NCBI GenBank assembly: GCA_045644025.1
Contig: JAZRGE010000029.1
Coordinates: 1-22,250 of the forward strand
DNA: 22,250 nt
Direction: 5' to 3'
DNA from: JAZRGE01 sp045644025
Lineage (GTDB): Bacteria > Bacillota > Clostridia > Oscillospirales > Acutalibacteraceae
In this document: in pieces, positions 6,982-14,567 of the stretch
Layout: every line of letters starts with the position of its first letter
Numbering within the stretch: position 1 is the first letter of the stretch
The notes under the pieces: generated by a model
The model's input: only the letters and a program-made list of their open reading frames with translations
What the model was told of the DNA's origin: nothing
Databases searched by the model: none
Position numbers and translations under genes: made by a program

Positions 6982-7010
6982 TTGAAAAAAGCGGGGAAAT
7001 ATGATAGTAT
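6982..7010 (+). promoter_or_regulatory. Sigma-A-type promoter of degV
   Basis: A -35 TTGAAA (6982-6987) and a -10 TAGTAT (7005-7010) are 17 bp apart, 41 bp ahead of the degV ATG. It is divergent from the deacetylase promoter, with about 60 bp between the two. Confidence 0.75.
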
Positions 7011-7051
7011 GCTTCTGGCAACTACCTAACCGATCATAAAGGAGAAAAGTT

Positions 7052-7912
7052 ATGGCAGAGAACAAAATTATCATCACCTGTGATAGCACCCAGGATCTGG
7101 GCGCTGAGCTTCTTGAAAAAAATAATATTAAGGTTCATCCCCTTATTGTCTCTATGGGAGACGATGTTTACAACGATGGCCAGGTTACACCCGACGATCT
7201 CTATGATTATTATAATCGCACCGGCAATCTTTCCAAGACTGCCGCTCCCGGCCCCGATGTCACCGAGAATTTTCTGAGGCCTTTTGTGGAAGAGGGCTAC
7301 ACCGTGATTCATTTTTCCATCAGCTCTTCTATGTCGGCCACTTATAATATTCACCGCATGGCAGCCGAAGAATTGGGCAATGTTTATGTGATCGATTCTG
7401 CTAATCTTTCCACAGGTATTGGCCTGCAGGTGCTTTATGCCGCAGATCTTTTAAGCCAGGGAAAGAGTGCCGAAGAGATTGTGGCCGCTGTGAATGAATA
7501 TAAGGAAAAGGTGGATGCATCCTTTATTGTGGATAAGCTGGAATATCTCCACAAGGGCGGCCGTTGCTCGGCTGTGGCAGCGCTGGGTGCAAATCTGCTT
7601 AAGCTGAAGCCCTGCATCGAAGTGAAGAACGGCGCTATGGGCGTGGGCAAAAAATATCGCGGCAAGCTCATAGAGGTGCTTGTGAGCTATGTGAAGGAAA
7701 GGCTTGCCGATAAGGAAGATATTGATAATAGCCGTGTGTTTATCACCCACTCGGGCTGCAGCAGCGATGTTGTGGATGCCGTGGTGGAAGCCGTGAAGGC
7801 CGAATATACCTTTAAGGAAGTGTATGTGACCCGCGCAGGCTGCGTTATCTCTTCTCATTGCGGCCCCAACACATTGGGTGTGCTCTTTGCTCACAAAAAT
7901 CCTATTGCTTAA
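7052..7912 (+). CDS. degV: DegV family fatty-acid-binding protein
   Basis: A 286-residue DegV (FakB-like) protein. The family binds fatty acids; some members present exogenous fatty acids to the FakA kinase for phosphorylation. Typical features are the N-terminal TCDSTQDLG segment (about 9-17), a SISSSMSATY loop that matches the family's SSGLSGTY fatty-acid carboxylate motif, the DSANLSTG segment, KLEYLHKGGRCSA, and a C-terminal HCGPNTLGVLF. The length is normal. AAAGGAG lies 7 nt before the ATG. It is monocistronic, with its own promoter and a terminator shared with the opposing gene. No fakA is in the window. The symbol is used in the family sense. Confidence 0.92.
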   Translation: MAENKIIITCDSTQDLGAELLEKNNIKVHPLIVSMGDDVYNDGQVTPDDLYDYYNRTGNLSKTAAPGPDVTENFLRPFVEEGYTVIHFSISSSMSATYNIHRMAAEELGNVYVIDSANLSTGIGLQVLYAADLLSQGKSAEEIVAAVNEYKEKVDASFIVDKLEYLHKGGRCSAVAALGANLLKLKPCIEVKNGAMGVGKKYRGKLIEVLVSYVKERLADKEDIDNSRVFITHSGCSSDVVDAVVEAVKAEYTFKEVYVTRAGCVISSHCGPNTLGVLFAHKNPIA

Positions 7913-7926
7913 TTTTAATTGATAGA

Positions 7927-7956
7927 AAAAGCCCCGTGCTTCGGCACGGGGCTTTT
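7927..7956. terminator. Bidirectional terminator between degV and the gene at 7970
   Basis: A 13-bp stem AAAAGCCCCGTGC (7927-7939) / GCACGGGGCTTTT (7944-7956) has a TTCG tetraloop. It has a T-run on the plus strand, and on the minus strand it is followed by TCTATC after a T-run. It ends degV and the convergent gene. Confidence 0.95.
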
Positions 7957-7969
7957 GTTTTATAAAGAT

Positions 7970-9193
7970 TTAGTTTGCAGGGACTGCATCAGTTTCGGTG
8001 CTGCCTTCGGCGGCAACGTAGGGCAGGGGATGCATAGTGTCGGCAGGATCTCTGAAATAGTTGATATAATTCAGCTTTCCGGCATCATTCCAGCCGTTGC
8101 CCGAGAGAATATGCTTGCGGCTGCCGGTGTACCTTGCGATGCCTTCGCTATCTATATAGGGGTTGCAATAGGCGCGGATGTGGTTGTAGGTCTTGCCGCC
8201 TTCGGCAAAATCAAAGGCCAGAATAAGATAATTCTCGGGGGAGAGATTATAATCGGCGTAATCCACGTCTTCCACAAAATATGCAGAATGGAGAGTGTAG
8301 GGCAGAGCGGGGAAATCGTTGGCTTCGGTGGCCATAATGTGCTCCACAAACTTATTGAGCATAGTCTGATCGAATTTGTCCACGGTGAGAGGCTCGCTAA
8401 GGCCGCTCACGGTGAAGGTGAACTCATAGGAATCTTTAAGCTGATATCCGTTCTGCAGAGCAAGCTCGTTCCATCTATCTATATTAGTGAAGCTGATGCT
8501 TGCGGTGACAACGTCTCCGTTGGTGAGATTCATATCCTTATCGGCATAGATAGAGTAGCCAAGCTCGGCGATCCAGGGATAATCTGTTATATCCAGATCA
8601 AACTCTGCCAAACCGCTGCCATCCAGACCATAGAACTTGGGCTCCATCTTGATTTCCATATCCTTGATCGTCTTGAGACCGCTGACTTCCTGTTCCAGTT
8701 CGCCGCCAACCAGCTTCTTTTTGAAATCGGCGCTATCCTTGATTTTCACGGTAACCTTCACAGTGTCGCCGTTGGAAAGAGCGGTTTCTTCGTTTTTAAT
8801 GCTTATCCTAAGCGCTTTGCCAAGATCGTAAAGCTCTTCCAGATCCAGATCGAATTCATCCTCGATCTCCTTAAAAGCATCCTTGCTGCTGCAAAGCTCT
8901 GCGAAGGAAACTACGCCGTCGGCTTCCAGTTTTTCGAATTTTTTAATATCCTTCAGCTCTTCAAAGTCCAGCTCCTTGGCCAGCTCCACGTAGTCTACAG
9001 CCACCACGGCATAGGTGCGGCCTTCGTATTCGCCATCATATTTAATGGTGATGAACTTCATAACGTCCAGCCTGTTGAAAACGGTGAAGAAAAGCACTGC
9101 GGCCACGATGCCGAGCACCACTAAAATGCCTGCCACCAGGCCGATAATAAGACCTGTTTTGTTTTTCTTTGCAGGTGCTGTTGTTTGTTCCAT
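7970..9193 (-). CDS. Membrane-anchored extracytoplasmic protein of unknown function
   Basis: A 407-residue protein of no family I can name. A short basic cytoplasmic N-terminus (MEQTTAPAKKNKTG) leads into one membrane segment (about residues 14-38), followed by a long acidic external region. That region contains two stretches that resemble repeated beta-rich domains, each with a NGD-[TV]-V motif: LSNGDTVKVTVKIKD (about 138-152) and LTNGDVVTASISFTN (about 227-241). This suggests an internally duplicated domain. The start is firm: GGAGG lies 7 nt ahead of the ATG. It is monocistronic. Its plan (short N-terminus, one helix, acidic external domain) resembles the larger zinc-ribbon protein at 12484. 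A surface or secreted-sensor role is only a guess. Confidence 0.85.
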   Translation of the reverse strand: MEQTTAPAKKNKTGLIIGLVAGILVVLGIVAAVLFFTVFNRLDVMKFITIKYDGEYEGRTYAVVAVDYVELAKELDFEELKDIKKFEKLEADGVVSFAELCSSKDAFKEIEDEFDLDLEELYDLGKALRISIKNEETALSNGDTVKVTVKIKDSADFKKKLVGGELEQEVSGLKTIKDMEIKMEPKFYGLDGSGLAEFDLDITDYPWIAELGYSIYADKDMNLTNGDVVTASISFTNIDRWNELALQNGYQLKDSYEFTFTVSGLSEPLTVDKFDQTMLNKFVEHIMATEANDFPALPYTLHSAYFVEDVDYADYNLSPENYLILAFDFAEGGKTYNHIRAYCNPYIDSEGIARYTGSRKHILSGNGWNDAGKLNYINYFRDPADTMHPLPYVAAEGSTETDAVPAN

Positions 9194-9225
9194 AATAAAA
9201 CCTCCATAAATCGGATTATATTCTT

Positions 9226-9254
9226 AATCTAGCACAAATTATTCCAAAAAACAA
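9226..9254 (-). promoter_or_regulatory. Probable promoter of the gene at 7970
   Basis: On the minus strand a -35 TTGTTT (9254-9249) and a -10 TAGATT (9231-9226) with an extended TG are 17 bp apart. An alternative TATAAT lies at 9220-9215 but has no matching -35. Confidence 0.5.
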
Positions 9255-9312
9255 CCAATTTCGGCAAAAACACCCCTACAAAAAAGAGAGCCTTCTAATT
9301 TATGAATAATTG

Positions 9313-9353
9313 TAGGGGCGAAACCTGCCGCCCGCAATAAAAAAGCACCCGAA
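9313..9353. repeat. REP-like intergenic repeat joined to a terminator
   Basis: The stretch at 9322-9353 matches 5445-5476 at 29 of 32 positions: AACCTGCCGCCCG, five variable bases, then AAAAAGCACCCGAA. In this copy a GGGGCG at 9315-9320 can pair with the CGCCCG to form an extra hairpin. The repeat sits at the 3' end of the ABC operon and includes the left arm of its terminator. Confidence 0.6.
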
Positions 9354-9366
9354 AGGGTGTTTTTTT
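9339..9366 (-). terminator. Intrinsic terminator of the ABC exporter operon
   Basis: The stem AAAAAAGCACCC (9339-9350) / GGGTGTTTTTTT (9355-9366) has a GAAA loop and one G-T pair, and is followed on the minus strand by further A/T. The stop codon of the second permease overlaps the outer A/T part of the stem, so the terminator begins at the end of the gene. Confidence 0.75.
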
Positions 9367-10490
9367 TATATTTTTCGGCCAATGCGGGAAAGCAGGGCGC
9401 AGACGCCCCAAAGTGCGCCGCCGTAGGCAGCCATATAGAGAATGTAGATCGGGTTGTGAAGAGATGTTAAATAATAATAGGGAGGCAAAAGCAGCTGTAG
9501 ATGGCGCAATGCTGTTTGCTGGAAAAACACGGGGCAAATAGCAATGAGAACAACCACGCATAAGGGGCAAATGGCAGCCAGCACGTTGCCGCTTCCGCAG
9601 ATGCGGCGAAGCAGAGTGCAGAAACCTGCCACGGCGAAAATATAAATGATCATAGAAGCCAATTCTATGCCGAAGCCCAGCCATTGACCCGAAAGAGCAA
9701 GCGCAATAAAGCCTGCCAGAGCCACCCAGCAAAGGGCGCTCTGCTGGGTCGCTGATGCCACAAGACGCCTTTGAGGTATGGACAGCATGGCAAAGGTGCC
9801 TGCCTCTTCGTCTTTAAAAAAATAAATTGCTGCGGCAAGCCCACCCAGCACTATAAGCACCGAGATAAGGCCTCGCAACGGCCCTGCAAGGAAACCGCCT
9901 TCTTCGCGGGCAGAAACAGTGTTGTCGAAGCTGAAAAGCTCCACATCTTCCAGAATATTGTTGTAGAAAGAAAGCAACTCCGAATCGGTTTTATGAGCCA
10001 AACTCGGAACGTTTTGGCGGATAAATGCAAGGTAAATATCGTCTGCCACGTGGGGAAAAGCCGCCTGTGCAATCTTTTCCACAGAAAGGGCAAGCATTGT
10101 TGTTTGCTCCCTTTGCAGCACGGTTATAAAAGCCTTGTCGTCTCCCGGATTGGCCAAATATTCGGCAATTTTTTTGGAAGTATCGGCGGGGAAGATCCAG
10201 ACGGCATCGGCTTCGGCGCTTTTTACGGCGCGCAGGGCAGCATCGGCAGAATCGGCGCGGGAGAAAAGAATAATGCTTTCCGATTCTAAAAGGGAATCTA
10301 TCATTTCGTTTGCTGCCGCATCGCCGCCGCCTTCGGCGGTAAGCAGAATTTTCAGCACGCCGCTATCCTGCTTGGAAGTGGCTGAAATAGCAAAGGAAAG
10401 GATAGGCACAAGCATTAAGATTGCCAAAAAGGCAGGCTTCTTAAAGAGCCTTTTATTAAGCAGAAGCCACCATGTGAGAAGTTTGCTCAC
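9366..10490 (-). CDS. ABC-2 type exporter permease, second subunit
   Basis: A 374-residue membrane subunit. It has one N-terminal membrane helix (about residues 19-37), a long extracytoplasmic region (about 38-205) and four to six C-terminal helices. This is the layout of NatB/YhaP-like and LinM-like ABC-2 exporters. The start is a GTG at 10490: its GTGA overlaps the stop of the upstream permease, and a GGAGG site lies 6-8 nt ahead. The longer frame up to 10574 lies wholly inside the upstream gene and is rejected. It probably forms a heterodimer with the permease at 10487 and is powered by the ATPase at 11737. The exported substrate is unknown; antimicrobial peptides, drugs and ions are all known for the family. 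Confidence 0.82.
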   Translation of the reverse strand: MSKLLTWWLLLNKRLFKKPAFLAILMLVPILSFAISATSKQDSGVLKILLTAEGGGDAAANEMIDSLLESESIILFSRADSADAALRAVKSAEADAVWIFPADTSKKIAEYLANPGDDKAFITVLQREQTTMLALSVEKIAQAAFPHVADDIYLAFIRQNVPSLAHKTDSELLSFYNNILEDVELFSFDNTVSAREEGGFLAGPLRGLISVLIVLGGLAAAIYFFKDEEAGTFAMLSIPQRRLVASATQQSALCWVALAGFIALALSGQWLGFGIELASMIIYIFAVAGFCTLLRRICGSGNVLAAICPLCVVVLIAICPVFFQQTALRHLQLLLPPYYYLTSLHNPIYILYMAAYGGALWGVCALLSRIGRKI

Positions 10491-11722
10491 ACCACGCCCT
10501 CCTTTCGGCCCACTATCCTGCTCTGCCGCACAAAAAGGGTAGTGGCGGCAAACAGCGCAAAGAATGCAATGCAAACAGCAAGATACATTAAGAAGTTTTC
10601 GCCGTTAAAGCAGGCGGAAATATAGCCCCTGGCCGCACCTGTGGGTGTGAAGGGGGCAATTTTTCCCACAAAGGCGGGGAAAAACCAAATAGGGAAGATG
10701 CAGCCCGAAGCATAGCCAAGCATAGCTGCAAAAAGGAACTGAAACAGCACTGCGCTCACAGGCTCGGTGGCTATTTCATAAACCACAAAATGGAAACCGC
10801 AAATAAGAAGTATTGCGGGAATTATCTTTATAAGTACAGCAATAAGCTGAAGGATGGTGAAATCGGATGTAACGGGCAGCGCACTTGCCAAAATTCCCGT
10901 GGCATAGGCCGCAGCAATAATAAGGGAAGCAACAAGCCACATAAGCAGCGAGTAGGCAAAAAATTCCCCTGCAAGTTGGTTTTTTGCGCTTATTCCACGG
11001 GCGGCCAGCAGCCTGCCGAGAGAAGTATCTTTGCGAACAAAAAGGTGGCAGCAGGCGATTCCCGAAAGGAACAAAAGCACGGTGAATAAACCGCAGAAGA
11101 AATATCCCGAAAGGGTGAGAGAATAAGCCACTCCCAAATTTTCCACGCGATAGATTTCGCTTCTGTTCAGAATAAAATCGGCATAGGCGAAGGAAGCATC
11201 GGTGAGCAAGGCCCCCGAAGCATGCTGCCCGTTGGCATTAAGGGCATCGGCTACGCCATAAACACCCTTATGGGAATAGGTGAGCAGGGTGGAAACCATT
11301 TGGGTTATTTCCTGCTTTATCATGGGCACCAAGCCCGTTGCACCGGGGGTGGTGACAAAGCTTAACTGCATAAACTCTCCGTAAGCAGCCTTTTCGGCAA
11401 AACCTTCGGGAATTTCAACATAGGCAGCAATATAGCCTTGCTCCAGCATTTTTTTGGCCGACTCAGTGTCGGTCTGCACCACATCTATAGAGTAGCTGAG
11501 AGCATCAATATCGCTTATGGCAGCAATGCCCATGGAAAGGAGAGTATCCTCCATTTCGCCCGTTATGGCAACCTTTGCCTGCTTGCCTGCTGATTCCGCA
11601 TCGGTTGCCGAAACAGCATTAAGAACAAGCCCGAACCCAACGGCCAGCGCCAGGCTCAGGATCACTACAATCGGGGCCACCTTAAGCAGCCTTTTAAGTT
11701 GTAGCAGGAAGTATTGTTTCAT
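10487..11722 (-). CDS. ABC-2 type exporter permease, first subunit
   Basis: A 411-residue membrane protein with the same plan as its partner: a first helix at about residues 14-36, a large external domain (about 37-200) and five or six helices in the C-terminal half, including ASLIIAAAYATGILA, LQLIAVLIKIIPAILLICG and FLMYLAVCIAFFALFAATTLF. A GEMEDTLLS segment and a VEIPEGFAEKAA segment are typical of the external domain of ABC-2 proteins. A CGGAG site precedes the ATG by 6 nt. It starts 14 nt after the ATPase stop and overlaps the next permease by 4 nt (GTGA), so translation is coupled. The two permeases show only general similarity in layout, so this looks like a heteromeric exporter. Confidence 0.85.
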   Translation of the reverse strand: MKQYFLLQLKRLLKVAPIVVILSLALAVGFGLVLNAVSATDAESAGKQAKVAITGEMEDTLLSMGIAAISDIDALSYSIDVVQTDTESAKKMLEQGYIAAYVEIPEGFAEKAAYGEFMQLSFVTTPGATGLVPMIKQEITQMVSTLLTYSHKGVYGVADALNANGQHASGALLTDASFAYADFILNRSEIYRVENLGVAYSLTLSGYFFCGLFTVLLFLSGIACCHLFVRKDTSLGRLLAARGISAKNQLAGEFFAYSLLMWLVASLIIAAAYATGILASALPVTSDFTILQLIAVLIKIIPAILLICGFHFVVYEIATEPVSAVLFQFLFAAMLGYASGCIFPIWFFPAFVGKIAPFTPTGAARGYISACFNGENFLMYLAVCIAFFALFAATTLFVRQSRIVGRKEGVV

Positions 11723-11736
11723 AAACGGCTCCGAGT

Positions 11737-12405
11737 TTAGATGCTTTTGGCAAGGTTATCAATGTTGCCATCGGGGGTGAAGGGGGTAAGCTGCCCGTTT
11801 TTCAGAATAAAGCAGCGGTCGCAAAGCTCCAGCTCCAAAGGATCGTGGGTCACAAGCACCAAGGCACCACCTGCCTTTTTGTGCTCCTTAAGATAGTTCA
11901 GAATATTCTGCTTGCAGGCGATATCCAGCGCGGCGCTGGGCTCATCCAGCAGAATAAGCCGAGGATGAGAAGCCACGGCACAGGCAATGGAAAGGCGCTT
12001 CTTCATTCCGCCCGACATTTTGTTAACAGCCACGTTTATAAATTCGTTCACACCCAGCAGAGCGGGCACGCCCTTTTTAAGCTCGGTCTCCAGCTGATTT
12101 TTGCCATACCAAAGGCGCAGATTATCCTTGGCGGAAAGCTCTTCTATAAGCGGTGTGCCTTGGGGCACGTAGCCCACGTTGGCCTTGTGCAGTTTTTTAT
12201 CGGCCAGCAGATCTGTGCCTTCCCAAAGGAAAGCGCCGCCGTCGGCCTTCTGCACACCTGCCAGAATGGAAAGCAGGGTGGATTTGCCGCAACCGTTGCT
12301 TCCCAATATGCCGATGCATTCGCCCGCATCCAAGCCAAAGGAAACGGATCCCAGCACCTGTTTTTTTCCATAATTCTTTTTTATATTTTGCACTTCAATA
12401 AGCAC
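11737..12405 (-). CDS. ABC transporter ATP-binding protein
   Basis: A 222-residue ATPase that would drive the two ABC-2 permeases encoded downstream. All motifs are present: Walker A GSNGCGKST (about residues 36-44), Q-loop VGYVPQG, the signature MSGGM (in place of LSGGQ, as in CcmA/NatA-type exporters), Walker B LILLDEP followed by SAALD, and the H-loop LVTHD. I place the start at the GTG at 12405, giving MLIEVQNIKKNYG, the usual beginning for the family, with AAGGCGGTGG just upstream. A GTG at 12414 is also in frame and would add three residues. The gene begins only 16 nt past a strong terminator, and I see no convincing promoter of its own. The neighbouring genes do not reveal the substrate. 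Confidence 0.9.
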   Translation of the reverse strand: MLIEVQNIKKNYGKKQVLGSVSFGLDAGECIGILGSNGCGKSTLLSILAGVQKADGGAFLWEGTDLLADKKLHKANVGYVPQGTPLIEELSAKDNLRLWYGKNQLETELKKGVPALLGVNEFINVAVNKMSGGMKKRLSIACAVASHPRLILLDEPSAALDIACKQNILNYLKEHKKAGGALVLVTHDPLELELCDRCFILKNGQLTPFTPDGNIDNLAKSI

Positions 12406-12420
12406 AAAAGCCACCGCCTT

Positions 12421-12459
12421 AGAAAAACCGGCACTGATCCATTAAAGCACCAGTGCCGG
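12421..12459 (-). terminator. Terminator (or attenuator) between the zinc-ribbon gene and the ABC operon
   Basis: A 9-bp stem CCGGCACTG (12428-12436) / CAGTGCCGG (12451-12459) has a 14-nt loop and is followed on the minus strand by TTTTTCT. It lies 25 nt past the stop of the zinc-ribbon gene and directly in front of the ABC ribosome binding site. Confidence 0.88.
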
Positions 12460-12483
12460 AAAATTTATATTAAATAGTCGGAA

Positions 12484-14379
12484 TCAATAACCGTAAACGT
12501 CTTCGTAGTTGAGGTTGGGTTTCACGGTGATGTTGCCGCTCTGGGAGCCACCCATGATGTTGCCGATCTCATTAAAGCTGCCATCGGCAAGGCGATCCAC
12601 AGCATCAACGATCTCATCGGGAACGCCGGCGCTCTCCAGATTGGAGATGATCTTTTCAAGATCCATATCGCCCAGCCAGTTTTCCATATCGTCGCCGTTT
12701 TCGGCCCAAGCGCAATCGTCTTCGTTGGGGATCTTCACACCGCTGCCGCCGGCCTGCTTGGCTGTAACGTTCAGGGAGATGAGCATATCGTCGCCCATAT
12801 AAAGAGCGATAGTTTCGTTGGCATTCTTGGCGTTGTTGCCCTTGCCGGTGAACTCAACAGAGAGATCCAGCAGGGTGAGGAACCAAGCGGGAGCATCGTC
12901 CATAGAGTCGCCTGCACCCATAAAGAACTTGGAGAAATCATCGCCAAGGCTGATTGTTACGGTGCCGTTGAAGTAGCCGTCTGCCAGATCGTTTTCGTTC
13001 AGATTCTTGGTGGTGAACTTAACAACCTCAAACTCCTGGCCTTCCATATTAAGATAAAGGCCGCCATCGGCAATAGAGATGTTGCTGCCGCTCTTCTTGC
13101 CTTCGCCGCGAAGAACAACGCTCTGGCCTTCGTAGTCTAAGCCCAGGTACATACCGTACTTGCTGCCCTTGGTGATCTCGAAGTATTCAAAAACAGTTTC
13201 GTATTCACCTTCACCATTTCTCATCTGCAGGGCGCGGCCGATAATGTTGGAGCCGCCGTCCACGTAGTCGATAATAGTGAAGAACTCTTCGCCGTCGCCA
13301 TCCAGCATATCGATCATTTCATCGATGCTATCGGCTCCGCCCTCGATGCCTTCCTGGAACATATCGTAGAAATCATCGAAATCCATATCGCCCGAAGCGC
13401 CCATTTCATCCATCATTTCAAACACGTTTTCCAGAACAGCCTTGATTTCCTTATCGTCCTGAGCGCTGATGGCAGCAGCCTTTGCCATCTGAAGCACCAA
13501 TTTCTGGTCTATAACGATCTTAATGCCCTCGTATTCGCCCGAAACGCTGCCAACTTCCAGATCGTAGGTATCTATCTCGGCATCGTCTATGCACTCGGTG
13601 GCCAGCTTGATGTATTTTTTAAGCAGGCTGTTCAGCTTATCGGCCGAGGGGAGATATTTGTTCACGTCCAGATCATTGAGCTCGCCTGCAACAGTGCCTG
13701 CGGCGGGAGAACCCTCGCCTTCGGCGAAGATATATTGCTTGTTGATTTCGGGAATCTGGCCGTAAACGTTGAAATCTTCATCGATCACAAGATTGCCGCT
13801 CACGATATCTTTGCCATTGAGGCCCAGGCTTGCGTTGAAGGACATATTGTTGTCCTTCACGTTGGCCTTAATGCCGATGGAGGCTTTCTCCAGCCAATCA
13901 ATGTATTCGGAAGAATCGGTGTTGAAGATATATTGGGAAGCAAGATCCTTGCCCTTTTCGCCCAGCACAACCTCAACCTTGCCATCGATGGAAATATCGT
14001 TCCTATTGGAGAAGGTATCCATGAATCTGCCGTAGATGGTTGTCACGGTGTCGGCATAATCGCCGAAGGCTTCGGCTTCCACGTAGCGGAGATAATCGTT
14101 TTCATCGCCAAATGTCTTCACAAAGAAGCCCTTAATGCCGCGCCAGTTAGAAACAACAAGCAAAGCGGCAGCCACAACAACAGCCACGATCGGCAGGCCG
14201 ATGGCAAGCAGCTTCTTCACGCCTTTGGGCAGGCCTTTTTTGCCCTTGGGAGCCTCTTCCTCGGCAATAGGCTCAAAGCTTACTGCGGGCTCCTCTTTGG
14301 GATATTCAACAGGCACTCCGCACATAGGGCAGACCTTGGAATTATCGGGAATTTCTGCATTACATTTGTAGCAAATCAT
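12484..14379 (-). CDS. Zinc-ribbon single-pass membrane protein of unknown function
   Basis: A 631-residue protein. The N-terminus is a four-cysteine zinc ribbon (Cys3, 6, 17, 20: CYKC and CPMC) in the cytoplasm, followed by an acidic linker, a basic stretch (KGKKGLPKGVKK) and one membrane helix (about 57-77). About 550 residues lie outside, strongly acidic and rich in Asp, Glu and Gly, with a long helical acidic section near 320-350. The general plan is that of zinc-ribbon envelope proteins common in Clostridia, possibly DUF6583-like, but I am not certain of a family. AAGGAG lies 7 nt ahead of the ATG. It has its own consensus promoter directly after the his operon and ends at a terminator. 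No enzyme motif is seen. Confidence 0.85.
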   Translation of the reverse strand: MICYKCNAEIPDNSKVCPMCGVPVEYPKEEPAVSFEPIAEEEAPKGKKGLPKGVKKLLAIGLPIVAVVVAAALLVVSNWRGIKGFFVKTFGDENDYLRYVEAEAFGDYADTVTTIYGRFMDTFSNRNDISIDGKVEVVLGEKGKDLASQYIFNTDSSEYIDWLEKASIGIKANVKDNNMSFNASLGLNGKDIVSGNLVIDEDFNVYGQIPEINKQYIFAEGEGSPAAGTVAGELNDLDVNKYLPSADKLNSLLKKYIKLATECIDDAEIDTYDLEVGSVSGEYEGIKIVIDQKLVLQMAKAAAISAQDDKEIKAVLENVFEMMDEMGASGDMDFDDFYDMFQEGIEGGADSIDEMIDMLDGDGEEFFTIIDYVDGGSNIIGRALQMRNGEGEYETVFEYFEITKGSKYGMYLGLDYEGQSVVLRGEGKKSGSNISIADGGLYLNMEGQEFEVVKFTTKNLNENDLADGYFNGTVTISLGDDFSKFFMGAGDSMDDAPAWFLTLLDLSVEFTGKGNNAKNANETIALYMGDDMLISLNVTAKQAGGSGVKIPNEDDCAWAENGDDMENWLGDMDLEKIISNLESAGVPDEIVDAVDRLADGSFNEIGNIMGGSQSGNITVKPNLNYEDVYGY

Positions 14380-14437
14380 AGCAATTCTCCTTTTCTTTTT
14401 CTAAAAAAACGACAAAATTCATCGTTTGTTCATATTT

Positions 14438-14466
14438 ATTATAGAACTTCGCTTCAGCAAAGTCAA
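14438..14466 (-). promoter_or_regulatory. Consensus promoter of the zinc-ribbon gene
   Basis: On the minus strand a -35 TTGACT (14466-14461) and a -10 TATAAT (14443-14438) are 17 bp apart, 58 bp ahead of the ATG. The -35 starts 5 nt past the end of the out-of-frame hisE tail. The spacer holds a palindrome (14446-14463) with the same layout as in the his promoter. Confidence 0.88.
14446..14463. promoter_or_regulatory. 18-bp palindrome in the zinc-ribbon promoter (possible operator)
   Basis: ACTTCGC-TTCA-GCAAAGT has 7-bp arms with one mismatch. It overlaps 3 bp of the -35 and ends 2 bp before the -10, the same position as the palindrome in the his promoter at 22213-22230. Confidence 0.5.
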
Positions 14467-14471
14467 GGAAC

Positions 14472-14567
14472 TCAGACCATTTTCTCCTGCTTAACCTTTT
14501 TATCTATCACGTGGCGGGAGGCCAGCTCCTTGTGGATATCGCCGAGGGTGATGCCGGTCTCGGTCAT
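14472..14567 (-). pseudogene. Out-of-frame C-terminal tail of HisE
   Basis: This 31-codon stretch encodes MTETGITLGDIHKELASRH and a basic tail to a stop at 14472-14474. It matches the usual last helices of HisE, after the YHxMxLM segment. It is separated from the hisIE frame by a single missing base. By chance or design its ATG overlaps the hisIE stop (TGATG), so translational re-initiation could make it as a separate peptide. The likely explanations are a one-base deletion in a G-run (GGG where GGGG is expected), either real or a sequencing error. No terminator follows, so his transcripts may run into the zinc-ribbon gene. Confidence 0.7.

Noticed and set aside
7919..9124. A 401-codon plus-strand open frame opposite the gene at 7970
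   Set aside because: It starts inside the spacer at the degV terminator and has no ribosome binding site. The minus-strand frame has a GGAGG site, a membrane anchor and a coherent sequence.
10490..10574. N-terminal extension of the second permease
   Set aside because: It would lie entirely inside the upstream permease. The GTG at 10490 has a GGAGG site and a GTGA overlap typical of coupled genes.
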